Source: Arthrobacter yangruifuii (GTDB taxonomy: Bacteria; Actinomycetota; Actinomycetes; Actinomycetales; Micrococcaceae). From it: a stretch of 64,000 nucleotides of DNA. Positions 1 to 8,254 of the stretch are shown in pieces (the stretch's first letter is position 1; the number at the start of each line of letters is the position of its first letter). Location: contig NZ_VTFX01000001.1 in assembly GCF_009192775.1 (NCBI RefSeq), positions 1,054,001 to 1,118,000 of the forward strand, given 5' to 3'. Below the pieces are notes generated by a model, which was given only the letters and a program-made list of their open reading frames with translations, had not been told where the DNA came from and ran no database searches. The translations under genes were made by a program, and so were the position numbers.

Positions 1-120
1 CTTGAATTCGCCCGCGAGGACGAATGCGTCGAGGTCACTCCGGAATCCATCCGCATCCGCAAGCTGGTCCTGAACGCCAATGACCGTGCCAAGGCCAACC
101 GCGCACGCGCCAAGGCCTAG
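1..120 (+). CDS. typA: TypA/BipA ribosome-associated GTPase, C-terminal end only
   Basis: The first 39 codons read through to a TAG stop at 118-120 and give the very end of a translational GTPase. The segment ECVEVTPESIRIRKLVLNAN followed by a basic Ala/Arg/Lys tail matches the C-terminal end of TypA/BipA, a 50S-assembly and stress-related GTPase that binds the ribosome. The G domain and most of the protein lie outside the window, so the call rests only on this tail. The next gene starts about 60 bp downstream on the same strand. Confidence 0.8.
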   Translation, partial: LEFAREDECVEVTPESIRIRKLVLNANDRAKANRARAKA

Positions 121-182
121 CCATCACCGCCGCGGCTGACACCGGCAAGAGGTCCCCGCGCTGGCGGGGGGCTCTTGCCGCC

Positions 183-566
183 GTGGCCGGAGGAATCCTC
201 GCGGCTGTGCTGGGCACGTCCCTGCACAGCCACGTGGTGTACGCCGGTGAGAACGGGCTGCCGGTCGGTTCGCTGCTCGCCGTGGTGTTCAGCTGCGCCG
301 TCGCCCTGCTGATAGGCCTACGGCAGCGCAGCGCCCTGCTGAGTGCCGTCACCGGCGTGGTCACGTACCTGGTGCTGGGATTGTTTTCCCTGGACCTGGT
401 CAGTGAAGTGCCGCTGATAGTGACCGGTTCATCCGCCGCGGAACAACCGCCGGTGGTAGCGGCCGGACTCGTCTGGCTGTTCGGGCAGGCAGTGGCCACC
501 GTTGTAGCCGTCCTGATCTGCACGCGTGTGCTGGGCCGGGACCGCGCCGCGGGAACCGCCGCCTAG
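183..566 (+). CDS. Small four-helix membrane protein (DUF6113-like)
   Basis: A 127-residue, strongly hydrophobic protein with about four predicted membrane helices (roughly residues 4-20, 27-45, 50-72 and 92-115) and a short charged tail. No catalytic motif is visible. It resembles the small DUF6113-type membrane proteins that sit beside the ferredoxin/dapC genes in Arthrobacter; that family name is from memory and tentative. The start is a GTG; no ATG, GTG or TTG lies upstream in frame before a stop, so the N-terminus is the best available. It is followed by a strong hairpin terminator. Confidence 0.65.
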   Translation: MAGGILAAVLGTSLHSHVVYAGENGLPVGSLLAVVFSCAVALLIGLRQRSALLSAVTGVVTYLVLGLFSLDLVSEVPLIVTGSSAAEQPPVVAAGLVWLFGQAVATVVAVLICTRVLGRDRAAGTAA

Positions 567-592
567 GCGGAGCGAAAAACCTCAAAGCACCC

Positions 593-629
593 AAAAGGCC
601 GCCGGAACACTATGTTCCGGCGGCCTTTT
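593..629. terminator. Bidirectional hairpin terminator
   Basis: A perfect 17-bp inverted repeat (593-609 and 613-629) with a 3-nt centre starts with AAAA and ends with TTTT, so it has a U-tract on both strands. It lies between convergent genes ending at 566 and 639. Confidence 0.9.
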
Positions 630-638
630 GCGTACGTT

Positions 639-878
639 CTAGAGCGGCCGTGCCCGTGCCTGCCGGCGCGGGGGAGGCGGGGGCACTGTCTTCGCGGCAG
701 TGACCAGGGGATAGGCGATAACGACGTCGCCGCGCCGGGTGGACACCGTGCACCTGTCTGCGCCGATGGCGCTGAGAGTGCCCAGCGCGTCCGTGAAACC
801 GCCGTCAATCCGGTAGCGGACCACCACCCGCACTCCGGGCTGCAGCCCTCGGAGCAGATTGGCGGGGTCAGGGGTCAT
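639..878 (-). CDS. Small SH3-like protein related to the N-terminal domain of Rv0428c-type acetyltransferases
   Basis: A 79-residue protein with the segment GVRVVVRYRIDGGFTDALG, then a second beta-rich half (RCTVSTRRGDVVIAYPLV) and a proline/arginine tail. The pattern matches the SH3-like domain that precedes the GNAT domain in Mycobacterium Rv0428c-type proteins. Here it stands alone with no acetyltransferase part. The role is unknown; binding of a protein or nucleic acid partner would be a guess. Its start is supported by a TAGGAT hexamer 6 nt upstream. It is divergent from the ferredoxin gene. Confidence 0.6.
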   Translation of the reverse strand: MTPDPANLLRGLQPGVRVVVRYRIDGGFTDALGTLSAIGADRCTVSTRRGDVVIAYPLVTAAKTVPPPPPRRQARARPL

Positions 879-884
879 GACTCC

Positions 885-890
885 ATCCTA
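885..890 (-). promoter_or_regulatory. Leaderless -10 element of the SH3-like gene
   Basis: TAGGAT on the minus strand ends 6 nt before the ATG at 878, which would place the transcription start on the A of the start codon. No clear -35 is visible. Confidence 0.5.
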
Positions 891-1017
891 CGGTGGGACC
901 GTAGTCACCGGGACGCTCCGGCTGGGAGATAATGGACAAGGCTACTAACGTGGAACCAACACCCAGCGACCCGCCGTCCTACCGGCCGTCGGTCCGCAGA
1001 TCAGGAAGGCAAGGGAC

Positions 1018-1341
1018 GTGACGTACGTAATTGCGCAGCCGTGCGTAGATGTGAAAGACAAGGCATGTATCGAAGAATGCCCCGTGGACTGCATCTACGA
1101 AGGTGAACGCTCCCTCTACATCCACCCGGACGAGTGCGTGGACTGCGGCGCCTGCGAACCGGTCTGCCCGGTCGAGGCCATCTATTACGAGGACGACACT
1201 CCCGAGGAATGGGCCGACTACTACAAGGCCAACGTCGAGTTCTTCGATGACCTGGGTTCCCCGGGCGGAGCAGCCAAGGTGGGCAATACGCATAAGGACC
1301 ACCCGATCATCGCTGTCCTCCCGCCGCAGAACCAGGCATGA
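1018..1341 (+). CDS. fdxA: Seven-iron ferredoxin
   Basis: A 107-residue soluble electron carrier. Cysteines 9, 17, 21 and 25 and the second set C40-x2-C43-x2-C46-x3-C50-P fit a [3Fe-4S]/[4Fe-4S] ferredoxin of the actinobacterial FdxA/FdxC type, with the usual acidic C-terminal extension. It starts with GTG at 1018 after a purine-rich AGGCAAGGG. Its last codons overlap the dapC start (ATGA), so the two are co-transcribed and probably translationally coupled. Mycobacteria have the same fdxC-dapC pairing. The redox partner cannot be read from the sequence. Confidence 0.92.
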   Translation: MTYVIAQPCVDVKDKACIEECPVDCIYEGERSLYIHPDECVDCGACEPVCPVEAIYYEDDTPEEWADYYKANVEFFDDLGSPGGAAKVGNTHKDHPIIAVLPPQNQA

Positions 1342-2513
1342 GCGGGGCAGCACCCCGGGGCTTCGGCCTTGACCTGCCCGAGTACCCCTGGGACGCCATG
1401 GCGCCGTACCAGCGCCGGGCCTCCGAGCACCCTGACGGGGCCGTGAACCTGTCCATCGGTACCCCCGTGGACCCCACGCCCGCCGTCGTCCGCGAGGCGC
1501 TGGCAGCAGCAGCGGACGCCCCCGGATATCCCACCACCCACGGCACCTGTGACCTGCGGGCCGCCGTCGCCGAGTGGTTTGCCCGCCGCCGGAATGTTCC
1601 CGGACTGGATCCGGAAGCCGTCCTGCCGACCATCGGTTCCAAGGAACTGGTCGCCTGGCTGCCGCTGCTGCTCGGGCTGGGTGAGGGCGACGTCGTTGTC
1701 CGCCCGGTGGTGGCCTACCCCACCTACGACATGGGTGCGGTCTTCGCCGGGGCGACGGCGGTTGCTGCGGATCACCTCTCGGACCTGGATGAACAGACAC
1801 GTGCGCGTGTACGGCTGGTCTGGGTGAACTCGCCGGGCAACCCCACCGGCATTGTGCGCTCGGCGCAGTCCCTGCGCACCCTGGTGGAAGAGGCACGCGC
1901 CCTGGGCGCCGTGGTCGCCTCCGACGAGTGTTACGCCGAACTCGGCTGGGGACAGTGGGATCCCGCCGAGGGCGGCGAACCCGTGCCGAGCATCCTTGAT
2001 CCGCGGGTCAGCGGCGGAAGCACCGAAAACCTGCTTGCGGTGTACTCGCTGAGCAAGCAGTCCAACATGGCCGGCTACCGGGCCGCATTCACGGCCGGTG
2101 ACCCGGCGCTGATCGCGAACCTGGTCAACAGCCGCAAGCACGCCGGCATGATCGTTCCTGCACCGGTGCAGGCCGCCATGGCCGCAGCCCTGCGTGACGA
2201 CGCGCATGTGGCTGCCCAGAAGGATCTCTACCGGTCCCGCCGCAACCTCCTGGTCCCTGCCCTCAGGGCCTTCGGCCTCAAGATCGAGCACTCCGAGGCG
2301 GGGCTGTACCTGTGGGCGACCGCCGGGGAGGATACATGGACCACTGTGGCCCGCTTTGCCGAGCTGGGCCTGGTCGTCGGGCCCGGGGTCTTCTACGGAG
2401 ACGCCGGGGCAGGCTTTGTCCGGATTGCCCTCACCGGAACCGATGAGGGCATTGCCGCCGCCGCCGCCCGCCTGCAGGCAGCGTCCGCAGCCGGCACGGT
2501 CCCGAGCGGGTAA
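1338..2513 (+). CDS. dapC: Succinyldiaminopimelate transaminase
   Basis: A 391-residue fold-type I PLP aminotransferase. It has the glycine-rich N-terminal contact region, the NSPGNPTG segment near residue 170, an aspartate (SDECYAELGW) for the pyridine nitrogen, and the PLP lysine in YSLSKQSNMAGYR near residue 239. It converts N-succinyl-2-amino-6-ketopimelate to N-succinyl-LL-diaminopimelate, which supplies meso-DAP for lysine and peptidoglycan. The start overlaps the ferredoxin stop by 4 nt. The same pathway's dapD and dapE lie about 4-5 kb downstream. Confidence 0.93.
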   Translation: MSGAAPRGFGLDLPEYPWDAMAPYQRRASEHPDGAVNLSIGTPVDPTPAVVREALAAAADAPGYPTTHGTCDLRAAVAEWFARRRNVPGLDPEAVLPTIGSKELVAWLPLLLGLGEGDVVVRPVVAYPTYDMGAVFAGATAVAADHLSDLDEQTRARVRLVWVNSPGNPTGIVRSAQSLRTLVEEARALGAVVASDECYAELGWGQWDPAEGGEPVPSILDPRVSGGSTENLLAVYSLSKQSNMAGYRAAFTAGDPALIANLVNSRKHAGMIVPAPVQAAMAAALRDDAHVAAQKDLYRSRRNLLVPALRAFGLKIEHSEAGLYLWATAGEDTWTTVARFAELGLVVGPGVFYGDAGAGFVRIALTGTDEGIAAAAARLQAASAAGTVPSG

Positions 2514-2715
2514 GCGCCGGACGGGAATAGTATGGGGCATTGCACCGTAATGCCGTGCCCTGCCATGTTGCGCTTGTACAACAGTGCCCGCCCCGATTAG
2601 TGCTCAGGGCACTGAAACCGGTAGCGTTTTAGCGAAATAGTTTAGTGGAATGCACTATGTCCCTCGGAAGCGGATGTACATAGCGGCGGTTTCAAAAACT
2701 CCTAAAGGAGAATTA

Positions 2716-4008
2716 ATGACTGAGCAACCAAGTGCCAAGCTCCAGTACGGGCCAAACCCGGAAGACGAGCTTGTACTGCCCCGCGTTGCCGCAGCAGAAG
2801 GAAACAACGGTTTCGACGTTTCCAAGCTGCTGAAGCAGACCGGCACCGTCACGTTTGACCCCGGCTTCATGAACACGGCGGCCACCACGTCCGCAATCAC
2901 GTACATCGACGGCGATCAGGGCATCCTGCGTTACCGCGGTTACCCGATTGAACAGCTGGCGAAGCACTCGAGCTTCCTGGAGACCTCGTACCTGTTGATC
3001 TACGGGGAACTGCCGACGCCTACCGAGCTGGAGAATTTCGACCAGCGGATCCGCCGCCACACCCTGCTCCACGAAGACCTCAAGGGCTTCTTCGGCGGCT
3101 TCCCGCGTGACGCGCACCCGATGCCGGTGCTGTCCTCGGCAGTCAGTGCCTTGTCCACCTTCTACCAGGATTCCCTGGACCCGTTCGATGAAGAACAGGT
3201 TGAGCTCTCCACGGTCCGCCTCATGGCGAAGCTGCCCGTGATTGCGGCCTACGCGCACAAGAAGAGCATCGGCCAGCCGATGCTTTACCCGGACAACTCC
3301 ATGAACCTGGTGGAGAACTTCATGCGGCTGTCCTTTGGCCTGCCGGCCGAGCCGTACGAAATGGATCCGGATCTGGTCAAGGCCCTGGACCTGCTGCTGA
3401 TCCTGCATGCAGACCACGAGCAGAACTGCTCCACCTCCACCGTCCGCCTGGTCGGAAGCTCCAACGCGAACATGTTCGCCTCCGTTTCCGCCGGCATCAG
3501 CGCTCTCTTCGGCCCGCTGCACGGCGGCGCAAACGAAGCGGTCCTGAACATGCTCCGCGACATCCAGTCCACCGGCATGGCCCCGGAAACCTTCATGGAG
3601 AAGGTCAAGAACAAGGAAGACGGCGTGAAGCTCATGGGCTTCGGGCACCGCGTCTACAAGAACTACGACCCGCGCGCCAAGATCGTCAAGGCCACCGCCC
3701 ACGACATTCTCGCCAAGCTCGGCGGCAATGACGAGCTGCTGGATATTGCCATGCGCCTCGAAGAAAAGGCCCTGGCCGATGATTACTTCATCGAGCGCAA
3801 GCTGTACCCGAACGTGGACTTCTACACCGGCCTGATCTACAAGGCCATGGGCTTCCCGGAGAAGATGTTCACGGTCCTGTTCGCCATTGGCCGCCTGCCG
3901 GGCTGGATTGCCCAGTGGCGCGAAATGATGCAGGATCCGCAGACGAAGATCGGCCGCCCGCGCCAGCTGTACACGGGCGCCCCGGAACGGGATTACCCGC
4001 AGCGTTAA
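2716..4008 (+). CDS. gltA: Citrate synthase
   Basis: A 430-residue type I (hexameric-type) citrate synthase that condenses oxaloacetate and acetyl-CoA at the entry to the TCA cycle. The catalytic histidine regions LHADHEQNCSTSTVRLVGS and GFGHRVYKNYDPRAK are both present and intact. The ATG at 2716 is chosen because AAAGGAG lies at 2704-2710; the frame is open further up to 2650, but that start has no ribosome site. The 200-nt region after dapC is AT-richer and probably holds its promoter, but no clean -35/-10 pair could be fixed. Confidence 0.95.
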   Translation: MTEQPSAKLQYGPNPEDELVLPRVAAAEGNNGFDVSKLLKQTGTVTFDPGFMNTAATTSAITYIDGDQGILRYRGYPIEQLAKHSSFLETSYLLIYGELPTPTELENFDQRIRRHTLLHEDLKGFFGGFPRDAHPMPVLSSAVSALSTFYQDSLDPFDEEQVELSTVRLMAKLPVIAAYAHKKSIGQPMLYPDNSMNLVENFMRLSFGLPAEPYEMDPDLVKALDLLLILHADHEQNCSTSTVRLVGSSNANMFASVSAGISALFGPLHGGANEAVLNMLRDIQSTGMAPETFMEKVKNKEDGVKLMGFGHRVYKNYDPRAKIVKATAHDILAKLGGNDELLDIAMRLEEKALADDYFIERKLYPNVDFYTGLIYKAMGFPEKMFTVLFAIGRLPGWIAQWREMMQDPQTKIGRPRQLYTGAPERDYPQR

Positions 4009-4019
4009 TTCGTGTGCTG

Positions 4020-4077
4020 AAACGGCAAAAGGGAAGGTCCCCGGAGAATTCTCCGGGGACCTTCCCTTTTGCCGTTT
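4020..4077. terminator. 58-nt perfect palindrome, bidirectional terminator
   Basis: Positions 4020-4048 and 4049-4077 are exact reverse complements (29 + 29 nt, no spacer). AAA at the left and TTT at the right give a U-run on each strand. It lies between the convergent gltA and galE stops, 11 nt from each, so it can end both transcripts. Confidence 0.92.
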
Positions 4078-4088
4078 AACCGTCCCGG

Positions 4089-5105
4089 TTATCCGGCGGC
4101 ATAGCCTTCGGGATTGTTCTTCTGCCAGCGCCAGTGATCCTCGCACATGGTGGCCAGGGAGCGTTCTGCCCGCCAGCCCAGATCCGCATGCGCGGCGGAG
4201 GGATCGGCGTAGCTGACCGCGGCGTCGCCGGGCCGCCGGTCCGTGAACTCGTAGGCAATGTCCTTGCCGGCGGCGGCGGAGAACGCCGTCAGGACCTCCA
4301 GGACGGAGGAGCCGTTTCCGGTGCCCAGGTTCCAGCGGCGGACACCGGGGCCTTCGCCCAGGTAGTTCAGGGCGGCCAGGTGGCCGGCGGCAAGGTCCAC
4401 CACGTGGATGTAGTCGCGGACACCGGTGCCGTCAGGGGTGGGGTAGTCGTTTCCGAAGACCATCACCTTGTCCCGCCGCCCCACGGCAACCTGCGCCACG
4501 AAGGGCAGCAGGTTGTTCGGGATGCCGGTGGGGTCCTCGCCGATCCGGCCGGACTCGTGTGCTCCGGCGGGGTTGAAGTAGCGCAGCAGGGCGATGCTCC
4601 AGCGCGGATCCGCCGAGCCCAGGTCACTGAGGATGTCCTCGATGTGCTCCTTGGTGCGCCCGTAGGGGTTCACCGCATTCATGGGGGTGTCTTCGGTCAG
4701 GGGAACCTCTTCGGAGGCGCCGTACACGGTGGCCGACGAACTGAAGACAATAGTCCGGACGTCGTGCCGTTCCATGGCATGGAGCAGGTTGATGGTGCCC
4801 ACCACGTTGTTGGAGTAGTAATACAGCGGCTTGGCCACGGATTCGCCCACGGCTTTCAACCCGGCGAAGTGGATGACGGCCTCGATTGACCGCCCGTCGA
4901 AGGCCGCGTCGAGCGCCGCCGTGTCCAGCAGGTCCGCCTGGATGAATTCCGCCTTACGGCCGGCCAGCTCCTGGACCCGACGGAGGGATTCCTGGCTTGA
5001 ATTCAGGAGGTTGTCCACAACCACCACGTCATGGCCCGCTTCGAGCAGGGCGAGGGTGGTGTGGGATCCGATATAACCGGTGCCACCGGTGACAAGAATG
5101 CGCAT
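4089..5105 (-). CDS. galE: UDP-glucose 4-epimerase
   Basis: A 338-residue extended short-chain dehydrogenase. It shows the NAD-binding GGTGYIGSH at the N-terminus, the catalytic SSSATVYG serine/threonine region, and the NPYGRTKEHIE tyrosine-lysine pair. It interconverts UDP-glucose and UDP-galactose for cell-surface sugars and galactose use. The frame extends upstream to 5141, but MRILVTGG at 5105 is the family start. A TAGGCT hexamer 7 nt before it supports a leaderless transcript. Confidence 0.93.
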   Translation of the reverse strand: MRILVTGGTGYIGSHTTLALLEAGHDVVVVDNLLNSSQESLRRVQELAGRKAEFIQADLLDTAALDAAFDGRSIEAVIHFAGLKAVGESVAKPLYYYSNNVVGTINLLHAMERHDVRTIVFSSSATVYGASEEVPLTEDTPMNAVNPYGRTKEHIEDILSDLGSADPRWSIALLRYFNPAGAHESGRIGEDPTGIPNNLLPFVAQVAVGRRDKVMVFGNDYPTPDGTGVRDYIHVVDLAAGHLAALNYLGEGPGVRRWNLGTGNGSSVLEVLTAFSAAAGKDIAYEFTDRRPGDAAVSYADPSAAHADLGWRAERSLATMCEDHWRWQKNNPEGYAAG

Positions 5106-5112
5106 GGTCCTA

Positions 5113-5118
5113 AGCCTA
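5113..5118 (-). promoter_or_regulatory. Leaderless -10 element of galE
   Basis: TAGGCT on the minus strand is separated by 7 nt from the ATG at 5105. It decides the start against the longer open frame, which would begin upstream of this site. Confidence 0.5.
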
Positions 5119-5168
5119 AACGGTTTCGCCGCCGGATCCACCGCATAAATGGCCGGGGGAGCGCGTAG

Positions 5169-6038
5169 TTATTCTGCCGGGACGCTGAATGCCGTGACGG
5201 CAACCTGCCCGGCGGCGGCATCCGATTCTTCCCAGACGGCCGTGCCCCGGTGCCAGGTCCGGCCCTCGTAGGCCACCGACTCGATGCCGAGCGCCTTGGC
5301 GTTGGCGACAAACCACTGCGCCACTGACCAGCCGTAGGCTCCCTCGACGTCGGCAAGGTAAAGGGGGGCCAGTACGGAGCCGTTGAGCGGCCCGTAGACG
5401 GCCTCAACGGCCTCACTGCCCTGCACGGGGTCAGCGCCGGCTGTCGGGGCGCGCAGGGTGCAGGACAGGGCTGCCGGGGTCTGCCCGGTCAGGGCAGAGG
5501 CGAAGGCGCGGGCCGGGCCTTCATGCTTGGCGTAGGCCTCCGGGAAGGCACTGCGCTGGACAGCCTGCGCCGCCTCCGTGATCGGGAGGTCCAGATACCC
5601 GGGCACCTTCTCCAGCCCGTTGTAGAAGGCATTCGCGGCGAAGACCGGGTCCATGACCTGCTCTTCGCTGCCCCATCCCTGGGACGGACGCTGCTGGAAC
5701 AGGCCGCGGGAATCGGGCCCGGCGTCGTCACCGTAATCCAGGTTGCGCAGGCCCGATTCCTGCAGGGCGGTGGCCAGAGCGATCGACACGGCGCGCGGCG
5801 GCAGCCCCCGCGCGACGGCCACCGCCGAAATAGTGGAGGCGTTTTCGGCCTGCTCAAGGGTCAGGAAGTATTCGGCTCCGCCCACGGCGGCCACGCAGCG
5901 TTCGGTAATCACAGGTGCCTGCTTCTTTCCTGAGAGGGCGGCCACCGCGAACACTGCGGCGAACGCGGCCACGCACAGCGCCAGCAGCAGGACCAGCACC
6001 CGGAAGCTGCGGGTCTCATGCTGCCGGTGCAGTAGCAT
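5169..6038 (-). CDS. Membrane-anchored lysozyme-like protein of unknown role
   Basis: A 289-residue protein with one N-terminal membrane anchor (about residues 12-34) and an extracytoplasmic part. Residues 80-190 resemble a lysozyme/transglycosylase-like fold: ATALQESGLRNLDYGDD, then GLFQQRPSQGWG, then conserved FYNGLEKVPGY and AAQAVQRSAFPEAYAKHE. Relatives in actinobacteria often carry the unsupported label 'heavy metal transporter'; no transport feature is visible here. Cell-wall muramidase activity is an inference, since the catalytic glutamate (in QESG) is only positionally suggested. The last 80 residues are a variable domain. Confidence 0.6.
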   Translation of the reverse strand: MLLHRQHETRSFRVLVLLLALCVAAFAAVFAVAALSGKKQAPVITERCVAAVGGAEYFLTLEQAENASTISAVAVARGLPPRAVSIALATALQESGLRNLDYGDDAGPDSRGLFQQRPSQGWGSEEQVMDPVFAANAFYNGLEKVPGYLDLPITEAAQAVQRSAFPEAYAKHEGPARAFASALTGQTPAALSCTLRAPTAGADPVQGSEAVEAVYGPLNGSVLAPLYLADVEGAYGWSVAQWFVANAKALGIESVAYEGRTWHRGTAVWEESDAAAGQVAVTAFSVPAE

Positions 6039-6052
6039 CGGTGTCCCGGCCG

Positions 6053-7030
6053 CTAGTTCGCGTGCAGCGCGGAATTCAGCTCCACGGTGCGCCCGTTGCG
6101 GGGCAGTGCCTCCACCGCGCCGGTGACGGAATTGCGGCGGAACAGCAGGTTCGGCACGCCGGAGAGCTCGGCGGCCTTCACCAGCCGGGATGCGCCGTCC
6201 TCCACTACGCTGACCCGGGTTCCGGCGGTCACATACAGCCCCGCCTCCACCACGCTGTCATCACCGATGCTGATGCCGACGCCGGAATTGGCGCCCAGGA
6301 GGACGCGTTCGCCGAGCGTGATCTTTTCCTTGCCGCCGCCGGACAGGGTGCCCATGATGGAGGCCCCGCCGCCGACGTCGGTGCCGTCACCGACAACTAC
6401 TCCCGCAGAGATGCGGCCTTCGACCATGGAGGTTCCGAGGGTCCCGGCATTGAAGTTGACGAACCCTTCGTGCATCACCGTGGTGCCTTCGGCCAGATGG
6501 GCGCCCAGCCGGACCCGTCCGGCGTCGGCAATCCGGACACCGAAGGGCAGCACGTAATCCGTCATGCGGGGGAACTTGTCCACGCCGTAGACGGTCACGG
6601 GGCCGCGGCTGCGCAGCCGCAGCCGGACGGCCTCGAAGTCTGCCACGGCGCAGGGGCCGTGGTTGGTCCAGACGACGTTCGGCAGGGCGGCAAAGATACC
6701 GTCCAGGTTGATGCTGTTGGGCAGCACCTGGCGGGTGGAAAGCAGGTGCAGGCGCAGGTACGCATCGGCAGTGCCGGCGGGGGCGGCGTCGAGGTCGATC
6801 CGGAGGTCCACTACTTCGCCGTGGGTGCTGCGGATACCGTCGGCCATGGCCTCGGCCGAGGCAGCAAGATCGCTTTGCAGCGCCGCATCCGGTTCGGAAA
6901 CGCCCAGCAGGGGACGCGGGAACCAGACATCGAGCACTTCGCCGGTGGACGTCACAGTGGCCAGTCCAAGTCCGGAGGCCATGCGGATGTCGGTGGTTTC
7001 GGCAGGGGCGGAGGCAGCGCGTGAAGTCAT
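6053..7030 (-). CDS. dapD: 2,3,4,5-tetrahydropyridine-2,6-dicarboxylate N-succinyltransferase
   Basis: A 325-residue DapD of the actinobacterial type: a unique N-terminal domain, then a left-handed beta-helix of hexapeptide-like repeats (about residues 175-280, e.g. [20 protein letters not shown]) and a short C-terminal part. It succinylates tetrahydrodipicolinate, the step before DapC. The ATG at 7030 was chosen from protein similarity; the frame continues far upstream only because it is antisense to dapE. A TAGACT hexamer 7 nt upstream indicates a leaderless mRNA. It is divergent from dapE. Confidence 0.93.
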   Translation of the reverse strand: MTSRAASAPAETTDIRMASGLGLATVTSTGEVLDVWFPRPLLGVSEPDAALQSDLAASAEAMADGIRSTHGEVVDLRIDLDAAPAGTADAYLRLHLLSTRQVLPNSINLDGIFAALPNVVWTNHGPCAVADFEAVRLRLRSRGPVTVYGVDKFPRMTDYVLPFGVRIADAGRVRLGAHLAEGTTVMHEGFVNFNAGTLGTSMVEGRISAGVVVGDGTDVGGGASIMGTLSGGGKEKITLGERVLLGANSGVGISIGDDSVVEAGLYVTAGTRVSVVEDGASRLVKAAELSGVPNLLFRRNSVTGAVEALPRNGRTVELNSALHAN

Positions 7031-7037
7031 GGGCCCC

Positions 7038-7057
7038 AGTCTACCGAGCGGTACTGT
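7038..7057. promoter_or_regulatory. Back-to-back leaderless promoters for dapD and dapE
   Basis: TAGACT (minus strand, 7038-7043) ends 7 nt before the dapD ATG. TACTGT (plus strand, 7052-7057) ends 6 nt before a dapE GTG at 7064. The two -10 hexamers are only 8 bp apart, so each polymerase would cover the other start. Confidence 0.55.
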
Positions 7058-7063
7058 GGGATG

Positions 7064-8155
7064 GTGACTGATGCAGCTGTGCCTTCCCTGGACCTTACCG
7101 ATGACGTAGCCAACCTCACCGCAGCCCTGATGGATGTCGAGAGTGTCTCCGGCAATGAAAAGCTGCTCGCCGACGCCGTGGAAACGGCGCTTCGCGCCTA
7201 CCCGCACCTGGAGGTTTCCCGGGACGGGGACTCCGTGGCGGCGAGGACCAACCTTGGCCGGGCCGAGCGGGTCATCCTTGCCGGGCATCTGGACACCGTG
7301 CCGCTGCCGACCGTGCCGGGGTCCCGCGGAACCGTGCCCTCCACGTGGGACGGCGAGGTCCTCTACGGCCGCGGCGCCACCGATATGAAGGGCGGGGTGG
7401 CAGTCCAGCTGGCGCTGGCCGCCTCGCTCACCGACCCGGCCCGGGACGTCACCTACATTTTCTACGACCATGAAGAAGTGGAGGCGTCCCTCAGCGGACT
7501 CGGACGGCTGGCGGAAAGCCATGCCGACTGGCTGAAGGCGGACTTCGCCGTGCTCCTGGAACCCACCAACGGAACGGTGGAGGGCGGCTGCAACGGCACC
7601 ATGCGCTTCCACGCCACCACCACCGGCCGGGCCGCGCACTCGGCCCGCGCCTGGATGGGGGAGAACGCCATCCACGGAGCGGCGGAGATCCTGGTGCGGC
7701 TGCGTGACCACGTCCCGGCCACGGTGTCCGTGGAAGGACTGGATTTCCGTGAATCCCTGAACGCGGTCCGGATCTGGGGCGGAACCGCCGGCAACGTGAT
7801 CCCCGATGCTGTGACGGTGGAAATCAATTACCGCTTTGCCCCGGACAAGGGAATCGAGGAAGCCGAAGCGTACGTCCGGGACCTGCTGGAGGGCTTCGAC
7901 GTAGTCCGCACCGACGCGGCCGCCGGGGCCAGGCCGGGATTGACCCTGCCCGCTGCCGCGTCCTTTGTTGCCGCCGTAGGGGCCGAACCCAAGCCGAAGT
8001 ACGGATGGACCGACGTCGCCCGGTTCAGCGCGTTGGGCATCCCGGCGGTGAACTTCGGACCCGGGGACGCCCTGCTGGCCCATACCGACAATGAACACGT
8101 GCAGGCCTCTGCCGTCAGGGACTGCCTCGCCGCGCTGCGGGCCTGGCTCGGCTAG
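7064..8155 (+). CDS. dapE: Succinyl-diaminopimelate desuccinylase
   Basis: An M20 family zinc peptidase-fold enzyme of about 363 residues that removes succinate to give LL-diaminopimelate. Metal and catalytic motifs: GHLDTVPLP near residue 70, [10 protein letters not shown] near 105, YDHEEVEA near 135, and the C-terminal HTDNEHV histidine. The Thr-Arg bounded dimerisation domain sits between. GTG at 7064 is preferred because TACTGT lies 6 nt before it; ATG at 7061, one codon earlier, is the alternative. It is divergent from dapD. Confidence 0.92.
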   Translation: MTDAAVPSLDLTDDVANLTAALMDVESVSGNEKLLADAVETALRAYPHLEVSRDGDSVAARTNLGRAERVILAGHLDTVPLPTVPGSRGTVPSTWDGEVLYGRGATDMKGGVAVQLALAASLTDPARDVTYIFYDHEEVEASLSGLGRLAESHADWLKADFAVLLEPTNGTVEGGCNGTMRFHATTTGRAAHSARAWMGENAIHGAAEILVRLRDHVPATVSVEGLDFRESLNAVRIWGGTAGNVIPDAVTVEINYRFAPDKGIEEAEAYVRDLLEGFDVVRTDAAAGARPGLTLPAAASFVAAVGAEPKPKYGWTDVARFSALGIPAVNFGPGDALLAHTDNEHVQASAVRDCLAALRAWLG

Positions 8156-8184
8156 GGCGGGCACGCCTTTCCAGGCAGCGAAAA

Positions 8185-8215
8185 AGGAGGGGACCGGTGC
8201 TTCCGGTCCCCTCCT
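8185..8215. terminator. Hairpin terminator between dapE and gluD
   Basis: A 13-bp stem (AGGAGGGGACCGG with CCGGTCCCCTCCT) and a TGCTT loop, flanked by AAAAA on the left and GTTTGTTTG-like sequence on the right. It serves convergent dapE and the gluABCD operon. Confidence 0.88.
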
Positions 8216-8254
8216 GTTTGTTGCCCGTTGCCGGGAGTCCGCAGCCGGGGAAGG

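Noticed and set aside
7031-8164. Minus-strand frame joined in phase to dapD
   Set aside because: Only the part after 7030 is DapD. The upstream part is the antisense of dapE, and a leaderless signal marks the true start.
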